Part shown: one piece after another, positions 5,354 through 13,083 of the stretch
Position numbering within the stretch: the stretch's first letter is position 1
Layout: each line of letters starts with the position of its first letter
Source of the DNA: JBDSKH01 sp035556655
GTDB taxonomy: Bacteria; Actinomycetota; Actinomycetes; Actinomycetales; Microbacteriaceae
NCBI GenBank assembly: GCA_035556655.1
Contig: DATMFW010000037.1
Location: forward strand, 1-39,089
Direction of reading: 5' to 3'
DNA length: 39,089 nucleotides
Notes under the pieces: generated by a model
The model's database searches: none
Told to the model about the DNA's origin: nothing
The model's input: only the letters and a program-made list of their open reading frames with translations
Made by a program: the position numbers and the translations under genes

Positions 5354-7201
5354 TCAGGCGTGCGCGAGGCGCCGGCGGCCGAGCGCCATGGCGCCGAGCC
5401 CCAGCGTCAGCAGCACCCCGGCCGCGAGCAGGCCGCCCGCCGGCGAGACTCCGGTGAGCGCGATCGCTGCGGGCGTCGTCGCCGTGATGGCGGCGGATGC
5501 GGTGGCAGCAGCGGCGGCCGGTCCGAGGATGGGGGAGTCGGCTTGCGCGGTCGCGACGGTGTTGACGCGGCCGGTCGCGACATCCGCCGCCGTCACCGTG
5601 TAGAGCGCGTCGGCCGTGCAGGTCGAGGTGGCGCCGAGCGCGAACGTGGTCGGGGTGCAGGTCACCGGGCCGAAGAACGGGTCGGTGACGGTGAGGTTGG
5701 TCAGGTCTCCGTTGCCGGTGTTGGTCACGACGTAGCGCGCCTGCAGCTGGTGCCCGACGTAGGCGGTGCCGGAGGGTGCTCCGGCGGTGGTGTTCGCGAT
5801 GGTCATGGTGATGCTGAGGCCGGCGGCATCGGGCAGCGGGTCGGCATTGTTGTCGGAGTTGTTCGTCGGGTCGGGGTCGAACCCGGAACCGGTGACGGCG
5901 CTGGCAAGGGTGAAGACCGTGCCGCCCGGTGCGGTCGAGGGCACCGTGCCCGTGACGGTGACGGCTCTCGACGCGCTATTCGCCATCGTGCCGAAGTCGC
6001 AGACCAGCTGCAGGAGCGTCACCGTGCAGTCGGTGTCGGTGGTGGTCATGCCCGTCAGCGGCAGGGTCGCGGTCAGCTCGGTGCCGGGTGATTGCTCCGG
6101 CCCGTGGTTGGACACCGTGATCGTGTAGGTCGCCGGGCCGCGGTTGGTGAGCGTCGTGTCGAGGGTCTGCACCACCTCGAGGTCGGCGGTCGGCAGCACC
6201 GGGGTCGAGACGCTGTCGCTCGCGGTGGCGGGGTCGCCCGTCATCGACTCGGTATACGACAGCGTCGCCCCGTTGGTCAGCGTCTGCCCGGCGGTGCCGG
6301 AATCGACGGTCACCCGGTAGCTGACCGTGCGGATCTCGCCGGCCGGGATGCTGCCCCCGGTCACCGCGTCGGCGCCATCCCCGATGCGGCCCGTCACCAC
6401 CCCGGCGACGACCTCCCCGGCGTCATCGCCGGGGGCATCGGTCACGGCTGCCGCCTCGATGGTCAGAGAACCGGGAACATAGGTGGTGCCGACCGGCAGC
6501 GTGTCGACCAGCTCGGCATCGGTGGCCGGGTAGCCGCCCTGGTTGTCCGAGGCGATCGTGTACTCCAGCAGGTCGCCGGGGATCGCATCCGCGCCGCCGC
6601 GCGAGAGGTTGGTGACCGTCTTGGTGGTGATCACGCACGCGGCATTGCCGAGCACGACGGAGTCGAGGAAGTTGCCGTACCCGCCGGAACCGCCCGACAC
6701 GGCGATCGACTCGAACGACAGGCGGGTGATCGTCTGGCCTGCGGGCACCGTGTACAACCCAGAGTGGGCGCCCCAGACGGTGCTGTCGGCGAGGTCCGGG
6801 CCCTGGAGGACCAGCGCTCCGTCCCACGGCCCGATCGACACCCGCATGACGTCGATGCCGCTCCTGCCCCGGTGCTGGAGTTCCCACTTCAGCACCTGAC
6901 CGGGCGTCGTGGCGACATCCTGGTAGAGAGAGGCGACCTCGTTCGCGTTGATCTCGGCGAACTGGTCGCCGCTCCCGGCGGGGACGCCGGCGGCCGGCCC
7001 CCAGATCTCGATCGCTTTGTCGCTCGCCGTGGTCTTCCACCCGGGCACGTCGTCTTCGTGCTTCATCTGGATGCCGGGATCCGGCGGCAGCTCGAACCCC
7101 CCGTTCTCGAGCATCACCGGCGCGACGCACGAATCGGGCACCGGTGCAGCCGCCGCGGGGTTCCCGCCGGAAAGCGGCGCGGCGGCGGAGACGGCCAGCA
7201 C
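5354..7201 (-). CDS. Secreted DUF11-repeat surface protein with LAXTG-like sorting signal
   Basis: About 615 aa, exported and probably wall-anchored. After the signal region, a DUF642/carbohydrate-binding-like domain spans about 25-185 (NGGFELP, PGW, IEIWGP, QFAEINANEVASLYQDV). Then come conserved-repeat DUF11 beta-sandwich modules (LLEYTIASDNQGG...LVDTLPVGTTYVPGSL; YTITVSNHGPEQSPGTELTATLP; YVVTNTGNGDLTNLTVTDP). The C-terminus has IALTG, a membrane helix and RRRLAHA, matching an LAXTG-type signal of class E sortases. The earliest ordinary start, GTG 7201, leaves no positively charged n-region; the signal peptide reads better from an ACG at 7237 behind GAGAGAGG. Function is probably adhesion or surface structure. 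Confidence 0.82.
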   Translation of the reverse strand: MLAVSAAAPLSGGNPAAAAPVPDSCVAPVMLENGGFELPPDPGIQMKHEDDVPGWKTTASDKAIEIWGPAAGVPAGSGDQFAEINANEVASLYQDVATTPGQVLKWELQHRGRSGIDVMRVSIGPWDGALVLQGPDLADSTVWGAHSGLYTVPAGQTITRLSFESIAVSGGSGGYGNFLDSVVLGNAACVITTKTVTNLSRGGADAIPGDLLEYTIASDNQGGYPATDAELVDTLPVGTTYVPGSLTIEAAAVTDAPGDDAGEVVAGVVTGRIGDGADAVTGGSIPAGEIRTVSYRVTVDSGTAGQTLTNGATLSYTESMTGDPATASDSVSTPVLPTADLEVVQTLDTTLTNRGPATYTITVSNHGPEQSPGTELTATLPLTGMTTTDTDCTVTLLQLVCDFGTMANSASRAVTVTGTVPSTAPGGTVFTLASAVTGSGFDPDPTNNSDNNADPLPDAAGLSITMTIANTTAGAPSGTAYVGHQLQARYVVTNTGNGDLTNLTVTDPFFGPVTCTPTTFALGATSTCTADALYTVTAADVATGRVNTVATAQADSPILGPAAAAATASAAITATTPAAIALTGVSPAGGLLAAGVLLTLGLGAMALGRRRLAHA

Positions 7202-7273
7202 GGCGACCGCCGCAGCCAGGGCGAGGGGTGCTCTCGTCGGACTGCCTCTCTCGGGGACGGCAGACGGTGGTCG

Positions 7274-7297
7274 TGCCGCACGGCTTCGGGTGCGGCA
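7274..7297. repeat. Stem-loop in the divergent intergenic region
   Basis: TGCCGCAC (7274-7281) and GTGCGGCA (7290-7297) form a perfect 8-bp stem with an 8-nt loop. It lies in the presumed 5' leader of the surface-protein gene and upstream of the divergent gene at 7359, so it could be an operator or a leader hairpin. Confidence 0.4.
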
Positions 7298-7346
7298 AGT
7301 CTAGGGGGAAGGCGCCGGCGCCCGGCACCCGGACGCGCTGCCGGTC

Positions 7347-7358
7347 TAGCCTGGAGGA
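7347..7358 (+). promoter_or_regulatory. Leaderless-type -10 element before the 206-aa gene
   Basis: TAGCCT at 7347-7352 is 6 nt before ATG 7359, which would place the transcript start at the start codon. The 6 nt read GGAGGA, so a ribosome-binding-site reading is also possible. Confidence 0.45.
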
Positions 7359-7979
7359 ATGGCCGAGTACTCCCGCCCCGTGCTGTTCAACGGCGCGCAG
7401 CTCGACAGCCTCGCCGGAGGGGACGATCCGGCGTCGATCGTACGCGCCGCGCACCGCAGCGCCCGCCGACTCCTGCGCGGTGCGCGCGAGGAGCCCGGCT
7501 CCGTCGACCGCCTCGTCACCTACACCGACGATCACGGCATCGACGCCCTCGCCGAGCTCTGGGCCCGCTCGTCGGCGTTCAGCCTGCCCGGAGCGCTCTG
7601 GCGCATCTACCTGGTGCGGGTGCTGATCCGTCAGGACCCCGAGGGGGTGGCCCTGCTGTTCCAGCGCGGCACCGAGGTGTTGCGCACGATCGACCCCGTG
7701 GTGGCCGGCGCGCCACTGCCGACCGGGCCGGCCGAGATCACCGAGCTCGCCGACCGGATCCTGCGCGGTGCGTTCGACGGCGACTTCGCGAATGCGCTGG
7801 ACCGCGCTGCCGCGTTCTGCCGGGTCGCCGCCGCGGGTGCGCTGAGCGTCGCCGATGATCAGGATGCGGCGAGCCCCGCTCGGGCGAGCGAGCTCACCAC
7901 CCGGGCTCAGCGGCTCACGATCACGGCGGACGAACTCGCGACCTGCGCGCGGATGTCGCGGGACGACCTGCTGGACTGA
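7359..7979 (+). CDS. Conserved Microbacteriaceae protein of unknown function
   Basis: A 206-aa cytoplasmic, largely helical protein without membrane segments. Motifs such as YTDDHGIDALAELWARSS, LPGALWRIYLVRVLI, FQRGTEVLRTIDPVVAGAP and a C-terminal RASELTTRAQRL are what I recall from a protein kept in Microbacteriaceae, sometimes labelled RNA polymerase beta subunit in databases. Nothing in the sequence supports that label; it is far too short and lacks any polymerase motif. It is convergent with pstB and divergent from the DUF11 protein. Confidence 0.75.
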   Translation: MAEYSRPVLFNGAQLDSLAGGDDPASIVRAAHRSARRLLRGAREEPGSVDRLVTYTDDHGIDALAELWARSSAFSLPGALWRIYLVRVLIRQDPEGVALLFQRGTEVLRTIDPVVAGAPLPTGPAEITELADRILRGAFDGDFANALDRAAAFCRVAAAGALSVADDQDAASPARASELTTRAQRLTITADELATCARMSRDDLLD

Positions 7980-8045
7980 GCATCGCATCCGGACCCCGCG
8001 TAAACTGTCGGGGCCGGGCCGCAGTAACCCCGGGCTCCACATTTC

Positions 8046-8080
8046 GCCGCTTCGAGCGGCCTTGCGCCGAGAGGCGTTTC
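8046..8080. terminator. Paired hairpins between convergent genes
   Basis: GCCGCT-TCG-AGCGGC (8046-8060) and CGCC-GAGA-GGCG followed by TTTC (8065-8080) lie between the 206-aa gene and pstB, which converge here. They could stop transcription from both sides. Confidence 0.5.
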
Positions 8081-8103
8081 TGCGGCTCGGTATCCCGGCC
8101 GGA

Positions 8104-8883
8104 TCAGCCGAACCGGCCCGACACGTAGTCCTCGGTCGCCTGCACGCTCGGGTTGCTGAACATCGTGACGGTGTCGTCGTACTCGATCAGGGTGCCTGGC
8201 CTGCCGGTGCCGGCGATGGTGAAGAAAGCCGTCCGGTCGCTGACCCGCGAGGCCTGCTGAATGTTGTGGGTGACGATCACGATCGTGTACTGCTGCTTCA
8301 GTTCCTCGATGAGGTCCTCGATGGCGAGGGTCGAGATCGGATCGAGGGCCGAGCACGGTTCGTCCATGAGGATCACCTCCGGTGAGACCGCGATCGCCCG
8401 GGCGATGCAGAGGCGCTGCTGCTGCCCGCCCGACAGCCCGGAACCGGGGCGGCCGAGGCGGTCCTTGACCTCGTTCCAGAGGTTGGCGCTTCGCAGCGAC
8501 CGCTCGACGAGGTCGTCGGCGTCCGCCTTGGACATCCGGGTGTTGTTGAGCTTGGCACCGGCGAGCACGTTGTCGCGGATCGACATCGTCGGGAACGGGT
8601 TGGGCCGCTGGAAGACCATGCCCACCTGCCGGCGCACCAGCACCGGGTCGACACCGGGGGCGTAGAGGTCGTCCCCGTCGATCCGCACGCTTCCCTCGAC
8701 GTAGGCGCCGGGGATCACCTCGTGCATGCGGTTCAGCGTGCGCAGCAGCGTCGACTTTCCGCAGCCCGACGGGCCGATGAACGCGGTGACGGTGCGGGGC
8801 TCGATGGTGAGCGTGACATCCTCGACGGCCGTGAACTTGCCGTAGTAGACGGTGAGGTCCTCGACCTCGATGCGCTTGGACAC
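8104..8883 (-). CDS. pstB: Phosphate ABC transporter ATP-binding protein PstB
   Basis: A 259-aa ATPase that powers high-affinity phosphate import through the PstAC channel on the inner face of the membrane. Walker A is GPSGCGKST (G37-T45), the Q-loop region is VGMVFQRPNPFP, the ABC signature is LSGGQQQRL, Walker B is VILMDEPCSALDP, and the switch histidine is in VIVTHN. Length and motifs are those of a normal PstB. It begins with GTG 8883, 25 bp after pstA, and is the last gene of pstSCAB. Confidence 0.97.
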   Translation of the reverse strand: MSKRIEVEDLTVYYGKFTAVEDVTLTIEPRTVTAFIGPSGCGKSTLLRTLNRMHEVIPGAYVEGSVRIDGDDLYAPGVDPVLVRRQVGMVFQRPNPFPTMSIRDNVLAGAKLNNTRMSKADADDLVERSLRSANLWNEVKDRLGRPGSGLSGGQQQRLCIARAIAVSPEVILMDEPCSALDPISTLAIEDLIEELKQQYTIVIVTHNIQQASRVSDRTAFFTIAGTGRPGTLIEYDDTVTMFSNPSVQATEDYVSGRFG

Positions 8884-8908
8884 GGGGGCTCTTCTTTCGG
8901 GTGGCGGC

Positions 8909-9982
8909 TCAGCGGCCGAGCTGGGGCGAGAAGATGCGGGCCACGAGGCGCGCGATCAGGTTGAGCAGCATGACGATGAGGATGAGCGTCAGCGCCGCCG
9001 CCCACGCCCGCTCGAGGTACGGCGCGACGTCGGCGCCGGGGTTGGCGTACTGGGTGTAGACGAACACCGGCAGCGACATGAGGCGGTTCTGGAACAGGTC
9101 GTAGTTCATGCTCGCGGTGAACCCCGCGATGATCAGCAGCGGGGCGGTCTCGCCGATCACCCGCGCGATCGCCAGCGTGACCCCGGTCGTGATCCCGGCG
9201 ATCGAGGTGGGGATCACGATCTTCAGGATCGTCAGCCACTTGGGGACCCCGAGCGCGTACGAGGCCTCACGCAACTCGTTCGGCACGAGCTTCAGCATCT
9301 CCTCGCTCGAACGCACCACGACCGGGATCATCAGCAGCGCCAGCGCGATCGAGCCCCCGAATCCGAACCGGATGCCGGGGTCGGCGAAGACGAGAGCGAA
9401 GAACGCGAAGGCGAACAATCCGGCGACGATCGAGGGGATGCCGGTCATGACATCCACGAAGAAGGTGATCGCCCGCGCGAGCGGCCCGCGCCCGTACTCG
9501 ACGAGGTAGATCGCGGTGAGCAGGCCGATCGGGACCGAGATGAGTGCGGCCATCCCGGTGATCTCGAGCGTCCCCATGATCGCGTGCAGAGCGCCGCCGC
9601 CCTCGCCCACCACGTTGCGCATCGAGTTGCTGAAGAACGCCGCGTCGAATCGGTGCCGACCGTTCGACACCACCGTGAACAGCACCGAGATGAGCGGGAT
9701 GAGGGCGACGAGGAAGGCCGACACCACGAGCGAGGTGACCAGGCGGTCCTTCGCCTGGCGGAGACCCTCGACGAGGAGCGAGAGCACGAAGCCGGTCACG
9801 ACGAACAGCAGCGTGCCGAGGAACAGCGCGGGCGCGATCGCGACGTCGGAGCCGCCGGCGAGGGCCATCAGGACGAACACGCCGAGCATCACCGCCCAGC
9901 TGACGACGAGCAGTACCGGCGTCGCCCAGCGCGGAAGCCGGCCGCTGGTCAGCGCGTTCGGGGGTCCCGTCACGTCGGTCAT
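8909..9982 (-). CDS. pstA: Phosphate ABC transporter permease PstA
   Basis: A 357-aa permease forming the phosphate channel with PstC. An N-terminal extension with several hydrophobic helices (WATPVLLVVSWAVMLGVFVLM and following) precedes the usual core. The core carries the inner-membrane permease signature in ELREASYALGVPKWLTILKIVIP, which contacts PstB, and ends with GETAPLLIIAGF and further helices. The start ATG 9982 shares one base with the pstC stop (TGATG), implying coupled translation. The same frame stays open upstream through pstC, but that part is not coding. Confidence 0.95.
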   Translation of the reverse strand: MTDVTGPPNALTSGRLPRWATPVLLVVSWAVMLGVFVLMALAGGSDVAIAPALFLGTLLFVVTGFVLSLLVEGLRQAKDRLVTSLVVSAFLVALIPLISVLFTVVSNGRHRFDAAFFSNSMRNVVGEGGGALHAIMGTLEITGMAALISVPIGLLTAIYLVEYGRGPLARAITFFVDVMTGIPSIVAGLFAFAFFALVFADPGIRFGFGGSIALALLMIPVVVRSSEEMLKLVPNELREASYALGVPKWLTILKIVIPTSIAGITTGVTLAIARVIGETAPLLIIAGFTASMNYDLFQNRLMSLPVFVYTQYANPGADVAPYLERAWAAALTLILIVMLLNLIARLVARIFSPQLGR

Positions 9983-10929
9983 CAGTCGGCTCCCGAGAAC
10001 GCGGCGCGACGATTGATGACGACGCGTGCGACCGAGTTGATCACGAGCGTGATCGCGAACAGGATCAGGCCGGTCGCGATGAGGCCGTTGACGTCGATGC
10101 CGTGCGCCTCCGGGAAGTTGAGCGCGATGTTGCCTGCGATCGTCGAGGGGTTCTGCGATCCGGTTAGGACGATGGTGATCAGCTTCGGCGAAGGCGAGAG
10201 CACCATCGCCACCACCATGGTCTCGCCGAGCGCGCGGCCGAGACCCAGCATGGCGGCAGAGATCATGCCGGGCCTGCCGAACGGGATCACCGCCATCCGG
10301 ATCATCTCCCAGCGCGTGGCGCCGAGCGCGAGGGCCGCCTCTTCGTGCAGGCGCGGGGTCTGCAGGAACACCTCGCGCGACACGGCGGTGATGATCGGGA
10401 TGATCATGACGGCCAGCACGATGGCGACGGTGAGGATGGTGCGGCCGGTTCCCGAGACCGGCGGGCTGAACAGCGGGAACCATCCGGCGTTCTCGACGAG
10501 CCAGCCGTAGAGCGGGGTGACGGCGGGAGCGAGCACCTTGATGCCCCAGAGCCCGAACACGACGGAGGGTACGGCCGCCAGCAGATCGACGACGTAGCCG
10601 AGCGACTGCGCGAGCCGGCGCGGGGCGTAGTGCGAGATGAACAGGGCGATGCCGTAGGAGAGCGGCAGCGCCATGACCAGGGCGAGGAACGCCGCCCAGA
10701 GCGACCCGAATGCGAGGGGTCCGACGTACGCCCAGAAGCTGTCCGGCGAGCCTTTCAGCTCGTTCGGGTCGGCGGTGAGGGCGGGGACGCTCTGGGCGAC
10801 GAGGAAGATGGCGACAGCGGCGAGCGCGACCAGGATCAGGCTGCCGGCCAGCAGGGTGCTGCCCGAGAAGATGCGGTCCGCGGGCCGGAGCGTCGCCTTC
10901 GGCGACGCCGCTGCTGTCGTCATCCTCAT
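9982..10929 (-). CDS. pstC: Phosphate ABC transporter permease PstC
   Basis: A 315-aa permease with about six membrane helices, partner of PstA. The permease loop motif is EEAALALGATRWEMIRMAVIPFGRPG, followed by GRALGETMVVAMVLS. The periplasmic-side loop lies between the first two helices (SVPALTADPNELKGSPDSFW). ATG 10929 lies 5 bp after the pstS stop; a second ATG at 10923 is also possible. It is the second gene of the pst operon. Confidence 0.95.
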   Translation of the reverse strand: MRMTTAAASPKATLRPADRIFSGSTLLAGSLILVALAAVAIFLVAQSVPALTADPNELKGSPDSFWAYVGPLAFGSLWAAFLALVMALPLSYGIALFISHYAPRRLAQSLGYVVDLLAAVPSVVFGLWGIKVLAPAVTPLYGWLVENAGWFPLFSPPVSGTGRTILTVAIVLAVMIIPIITAVSREVFLQTPRLHEEAALALGATRWEMIRMAVIPFGRPGMISAAMLGLGRALGETMVVAMVLSPSPKLITIVLTGSQNPSTIAGNIALNFPEAHGIDVNGLIATGLILFAITLVINSVARVVINRRAAFSGAD

Positions 10930-10934
10930 TCGTG

Positions 10935-12026
10935 TTATCCGGTGACGATCGTGTCGAGCACCGTCGCGACCTGGGCCGAGACCTCGGGTGACAGCGGCGC
11001 CGCACCGGCGGAGGCGGCGGCCTCGGCCTGGCCCTCCTCGCTGGTGATATACGAGATGTACGACTTCACCAGCGGAGCGGCCTCGGCGTCCTCGAACTCG
11101 ACGCAGGTCACGATGTAGCTGACCAGCACCAGCGGGTAGTGCGACGGGTCGGTCGTGGTGCGGTCCAGCGTGATCGACAGGTCGGTGTCGCCGGCGGTGT
11201 CGCCCGCGGGCGACTCCGCGACGACGGCGGCGGCACCCTCGGCGCTGTAGGCCACGAACTCGTCGCCGACCTTGATCTCGGCGACCCCGAGGTCGCCGGC
11301 CTTCGATGCGTCGGCGTAGCCGATCGTGTTGACGCCGTTGGTGACCGCGTCGACGACGCCCGAGGTGCCCTGGGCGGCCTCGCCGCTCGCGTACGGGAAC
11401 GGGTCGGCCGGCTCGGCGTCCCAGACCTCCGGGGCGACCTTGCTGAGGTAGTCCGCGAAGTTCTTGGTGGTGCCGGAGTCATCCGACCGGTGCACAGCGG
11501 TGATGCTCGCCGACGGCAGCGTGGTGCCCTCGTTCAGAGCGGCGATCTTCGGGTCGTCCCACGTGGTGATGTCGCCCTTGAAGATGCCGGCGATCGTGGC
11601 GGCGTCGAGGTTCAGTTCCTCCACCCCGTCGACGTTGAAGATCACGGCGATCGGCGAGATGTAGGCCGGCACCTGGATGTAGCCGGTGTCCGGGACGCAG
11701 CCGGCGAACCCGCCGTCGATCTCCTCCGGCTTCAGAGCCGAGTCGGTCCCGGCGAAGGCGACCCCGCCGGCGATGAACGCCTCACGGCCGGCGCCGGAAC
11801 CCGACGGGTCGTAATCGACGGTGACGCCGGGGTTCGCGGTCTGGAAGGCGGCCACCCAGGCCTCCTGGGCGGAGCCCTGCGACGAGGCTCCCGCGCCGGC
11901 GAGCGTTCCGGACAGGTCGCTCGGGGTATCCGAGCCGGTGCCGCCTTCGTTCGCGGCGCAGGAGGCGAGAGCGAGTGCTCCCACCAGGGCGATGGCGACG
12001 AGGCCGCCGGATCGCGTGATGTTCAC
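10935..12026 (-). CDS. pstS: Phosphate-binding lipoprotein PstS
   Basis: A 363-aa lipoprotein that captures phosphate outside the membrane and delivers it to PstCA. The signal peptide ends in the lipobox LASC, giving a lipidated cysteine near residue 23. Phosphate-contacting motifs are present: AGASSQGSAQEAW, DPSGSGAGREAF and HRSDDSGTTKNF. GTG 12026 is chosen because AAGGGA lies just upstream and the signal peptide then starts properly (MNITRSGG); a longer reading from 12263 has no signal peptide at its start. Expression should be induced by phosphate starvation through the PHO box upstream. Confidence 0.96.
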   Translation of the reverse strand: MNITRSGGLVAIALVGALALASCAANEGGTGSDTPSDLSGTLAGAGASSQGSAQEAWVAAFQTANPGVTVDYDPSGSGAGREAFIAGGVAFAGTDSALKPEEIDGGFAGCVPDTGYIQVPAYISPIAVIFNVDGVEELNLDAATIAGIFKGDITTWDDPKIAALNEGTTLPSASITAVHRSDDSGTTKNFADYLSKVAPEVWDAEPADPFPYASGEAAQGTSGVVDAVTNGVNTIGYADASKAGDLGVAEIKVGDEFVAYSAEGAAAVVAESPAGDTAGDTDLSITLDRTTTDPSHYPLVLVSYIVTCVEFEDAEAAPLVKSYISYITSEEGQAEAAASAGAAPLSPEVSAQVATVLDTIVTG

Positions 12027-12058
12027 GGTGTTCCCTTCGGGAAATCTGGTGTTCGGAT

Positions 12059-12075
12059 GAACCCCCAGCGGGTTC
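12059..12075. repeat. Hairpin in the pstS 5' leader
   Basis: GAACCC and GGGTTC form a 6-bp stem with a 5-nt loop between the putative -10 of pstS and its start. It could affect mRNA stability or translation; this is positional inference. Confidence 0.35.
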
Positions 12076-12082
12076 GTCAGGA

Positions 12083-12088
12083 AACCTA
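12083..12088 (-). promoter_or_regulatory. Putative -10 element of pstS
   Basis: TAGGTT on the minus strand, 57 nt before the pstS start codon and 27 bp downstream of the PHO box, the spacing expected for an activator upstream of -35. Confidence 0.45.
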
Positions 12089-12115
12089 CGAACGACGCGT
12101 GACCAGCCTCGGCGG

Positions 12116-12148
12116 GACCGGTGAACGGAAGGTGAACGACGCGGGAAC
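12116..12148 (-). promoter_or_regulatory. PHO box, three 11-bp direct repeats upstream of pstS
   Basis: On the minus strand three adjoining 11-bp units read GTTCCCGCGTC, GTTCACCTTCC and GTTCACCGGTC. The GTTCACC core in 11-bp tandem units is the known binding pattern of PhoP/RegX3-type regulators in actinobacteria. The matching regulator pair, SenX3-RegX3, is encoded at 32.3-34.1 kb. Confidence 0.85.
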
Positions 12149-12150
12149 GC

Positions 12151-13083
12151 CTAGACCGTCGGGTGGTGCACCTCGACCGCGACGGCGCCCGTCGCGGGGT
12201 GTTCGACGGGGATGTGCAGGACGGCGTAGGCGCCGGTGGGCAGCGCGGATGCCTCCGCGGCATCCCGCATGCCCCCGGTCGCGTCCGCGACGGCCTGGAT
12301 GATCTGCGGGAGCACGGGCCCGTGGCTGCAGAGCACGGTGGACTCCCCGCGGGCCAGCACCGCCTCGACCAGGTGGGTGACCGCCGCCCCCGATGAGGTG
12401 TAGGCGTCTTGGCTGATGGCCGGCGAGTCGACGACGTCGAGTCCGGTGAGCCGCGCCGTCGGGGCGATGGTCGCCTGGCAGCGGGCCGCGGTCGACGAGA
12501 TCAGGTGGGCGGGGCGGAACGCCGCGATGCCCGGCGCGATGCTGATCGCCTGCTTCTCGCCGCGGGGCGTGAGGGCGCGGGTGGCATCCGGGCCGTCCCA
12601 CTCGTGCGGCGGGGCGGCCTTGCCGTGGCGCAGCGCGATGATCGCGTACGTGCGCGCGCGGCCCTGCGCGTGCAGTTCGGCGAACCGGTCGAGCAGGTCG
12701 CGGTCGTGCGGGTAGCTCATGCGAGCCCGCGCCTTCTTCAGGCTCATCCAGTGCAGGCTCTCGATCTCGTCGTTCGAGACGAACGTCGAGTTCGCGCGCG
12801 CCTCGGGCGAGACCTCGGCCGACCAGTAGTACACGACCTTGTCGCGCCCGTCGGAGAGCCGGTATTCCACCACGCCGAGCGGCGGGCCGAGCCGTATGAG
12901 CAGGCCGGTCTCTTCGGCGATCTCGCGGACCGCCGTCTCGGGCAGCGTCTCACCCGGGTCGAGCTTGCCCTTCGGCAGCGAGATGTCGCAGTGCTGGGTC
13001 CGGTGCACGAGCAGAACCTTGACCCTGCCCTTCGCGGTGACGCGCCAGCACAGCGCGCCCGCCGCGAGGACGGGTCCGCTCAC
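12151..13083 (-). CDS. mutT1: MutT1-type Nudix hydrolase fused to a histidine phosphatase
   Basis: A 310-aa two-domain enzyme. The Nudix domain (about 1-140) has the full box from G39 to L61 (GKLDPGETLPETAVREIAEETGL spans it), with the REIAEE metal-binding core. The C-terminal part (about 165-310) is a phosphoglycerate-mutase-like histidine phosphatase with ALRHGKA and LCSHGPVL. The same fusion in mycobacterial MutT1 hydrolyses 8-oxo-dGTP and diadenosine polyphosphates. GTG 13083 overlaps the ppk stop by 4 bp (GTGA), so both are made from one mRNA. A longer upstream reading would lie inside ppk and is rejected. Confidence 0.92.
   Translation of the reverse strand: MSGPVLAAGALCWRVTAKGRVKVLLVHRTQHCDISLPKGKLDPGETLPETAVREIAEETGLLIRLGPPLGVVEYRLSDGRDKVVYYWSAEVSPEARANSTFVSNDEIESLHWMSLKKARARMSYPHDRDLLDRFAELHAQGRARTYAIIALRHGKAAPPHEWDGPDATRALTPRGEKQAISIAPGIAAFRPAHLISSTAARCQATIAPTARLTGLDVVDSPAISQDAYTSSGAAVTHLVEAVLARGESTVLCSHGPVLPQIIQAVADATGGMRDAAEASALPTGAYAVLHIPVEHPATGAVAVEVHHPTV

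Noticed and set aside
5360..7858. Long plus-strand frames opposite the DUF11 protein gene
   Set aside because: Arg/Gly-rich translations typical of antisense frames in GC-rich DNA; the minus-strand gene has a full domain order.
8852..10510. Plus-strand frame of about 550 codons across the pst genes
   Set aside because: Opposite pstB, pstA and pstC, which carry all expected motifs; the translation is Asp/Arg/His-rich and unlike any protein.
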